64,000 nucleotides of DNA from Clostridiales bacterium. GTDB taxonomy: Bacteria; Bacillota; Clostridia; Oscillospirales; Oscillospiraceae. A program made the translations under genes and the position numbers. The stretch is taken from the NCBI GenBank assembly GCA_003150355.1, contig QAMJ01000012.1, positions 1-64,000 of the forward strand, written 5' to 3'. Positions 63,350 to 64,000 of the stretch are shown here, piece by piece; positions within the stretch are counted from its first letter, which is position 1, and each line of letters opens with the position of its first letter. Under the pieces are notes generated by a model that was given only the letters and a program-made list of their open reading frames with translations, had not been told where the DNA came from and searched no databases.

Positions 63350-64000
63350 TCAAGCACTGTGTTCAGCCGCGAATATCTCAAGCTTGCCCCGCGCGATACT
63401 GAGCGCCGTGTCCATGTCGGAGTCCCCGTACAGATAGGGCTGCATGCTCTCGATGAATATCCGCTCCATCCCGGCGCTCTCCTGAGTGTACACCGGCGCG
63501 CCGTCAATAAGAGCCATGACCGTCCCGCCCAGCTCCGGGAGCGCATAAGAATCCAATACTGCCTCGAGCGCTGCGGCATTGCTCGGATAGCATATGCGCC
63601 GCCGGTCAAAGTCCTTCAGCTGCTGCCCCTCCATGAGCAGCAGGCGCAGGAAGCTCCACGCATTCTCCTTATCCGGGCAGGTCTCGGGGATCATATAGCA
63701 GCCGCGCGGATCGCAGACAAGGCTTGTGAAGTCATCCCCGCCGTCGCTCCCGTCAAGCAGGCGCAGCGCGCGCCCGGACTCCATGGCGCGATTCAGATAG
63801 TCCGGCTGAAGGTCTGTGTACGTCAGCTCCGGGGTTTCCGTCTCTTCGGTGTCGACCTCCGCCGGTCTTGCCGCGCATATTTCAAGCAGCGCGCGGACAC
63901 CGTCGGAGCCAAGCTCTGCCGTCCCACGCGCGAATATTCCGGGCGTCATGCAGCGCAGCAGCTCCGTCTTCGTCATCCAGCCGTTAAACAGCGGCTCGGT
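63350..64000 (-). CDS. Extracellular solute-binding protein, C-terminal part (runs off right edge)
   Basis: The minus-strand frame is open from the right edge (T-E-P-L-F-N-G-W-M-T-K...) to a stop at 63350-63352, giving 216 residues. Blocks such as R-G-C-Y-M-I-P-E-T, E-N-A-W-S-F-L-R-L-L-L-M-E-G-Q-Q and Y-P-S-N-A-A-A-L-E-A-V-L-D fit the end of family 1 (sugar-type) ABC binding proteins. The signal peptide and N-terminal lobe are outside the window, so the ligand class cannot be told. Confidence 0.7.
   Translation of the reverse strand, partial: TEPLFNGWMTKTELLRCMTPGIFARGTAELGSDGVRALLEICAARPAEVDTEETETPELTYTDLQPDYLNRAMESGRALRLLDGSDGGDDFTSLVCDPRGCYMIPETCPDKENAWSFLRLLLMEGQQLKDFDRRRICYPSNAAALEAVLDSYALPELGGTVMALIDGAPVYTQESAGMERIFIESMQPYLYGDSDMDTALSIARGKLEIFAAEHSA

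Overview
The window looks like chromosome of a Gram-positive, low-to-mid G+C anaerobe of the class Clostridia, most likely a gut Oscillospiraceae-type bacterium. Support: strong AGGAGG-type ribosome sites, sigma-A promoters with 17-base spacers, lipobox solute-binding proteins with Ala/Glu-rich linkers, an ER-type SipW signal peptidase with TasA-like substrates, sortase and Cna-B surface proteins, and Clostridia-type mobile genes. Species cannot be fixed from sequence reading alone.

Layout. (1) 1-1.6 kb: AAA/DUF4143 ATPase (runs off the left edge) and a decayed acetyltransferase. (2) 1.6-28.4 kb: an accessory region built of modules separated by copies of one short repeat (near 1.60, 11.79, 18.47, 22.27 and 28.07 kb). 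Module A (1.86-11.7 kb, A+T-rich) holds a cytosine-5 DNA methyltransferase, a GHKL ATPase, two unknown proteins, a large protein with an RNA-polymerase-alpha-CTD/HhH-like and a sigma-4-like part, and a Vsr nuclease: a candidate multi-gene modification/defence operon. Module B (11.8-18.5 kb, G+C-rich) is a mobilizable element with excisionase-like and replication-type HTH proteins, MobC, a relaxase and two overlapping tyrosine recombinases. Module C (18.5-22.2 kb) carries three GNAT acetyltransferases, an MGMT-like protein, an AlkZ-related protein and a broken hydrolase gene. Module D (22.3-28.05 kb, very A+T-rich) carries Fic, an integrase relic, and a four-gene operon of a membrane-anchored NACHT/STAND ATPase, two small unknown proteins and a radical-SAM-like enzyme with an unusual CX7CX6C cysteine set. 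It ends at a tRNA-Pro(UGG) gene whose 5' half is repeated 192 bases away, the scar of a second, tRNA-targeting insertion.

(3) 28.5-42.2 kb: sugar-acid catabolism. LarA-family protein, KDG kinase, KDPG aldolase, IclR and GntR regulators, two SDR dehydrogenases, a mutarotase-fold protein, a TRAP transporter (DctQ-DctM-DctP), an MBL hydrolase, and two enolase-superfamily dehydratases (one DgoD-like). Uptake by TRAP, dehydration to a 2-keto-3-deoxy acid, phosphorylation by KdgK and cleavage by Eda make a coherent route. Two sets of identical short boxes are good candidates for the IclR and GntR operators.

(4) 42.2-53 kb: cell-surface/matrix cluster read on the minus strand: SipW signal peptidase, five SipW-dependent TasA-like secreted proteins, a 1433-residue repeat protein, a Cna-B pilin-like protein and a sortase. 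(5) 53-64 kb: lysA, a coiled-coil membrane protein, an ABC uptake operon (DUF3798-like binding protein, ATPase, two permeases, small membrane protein) behind a near-consensus promoter, a TPR-like/esterase membrane protein, an SDR enzyme, a block of strong hairpins, and a solute-binding protein cut by the right edge.
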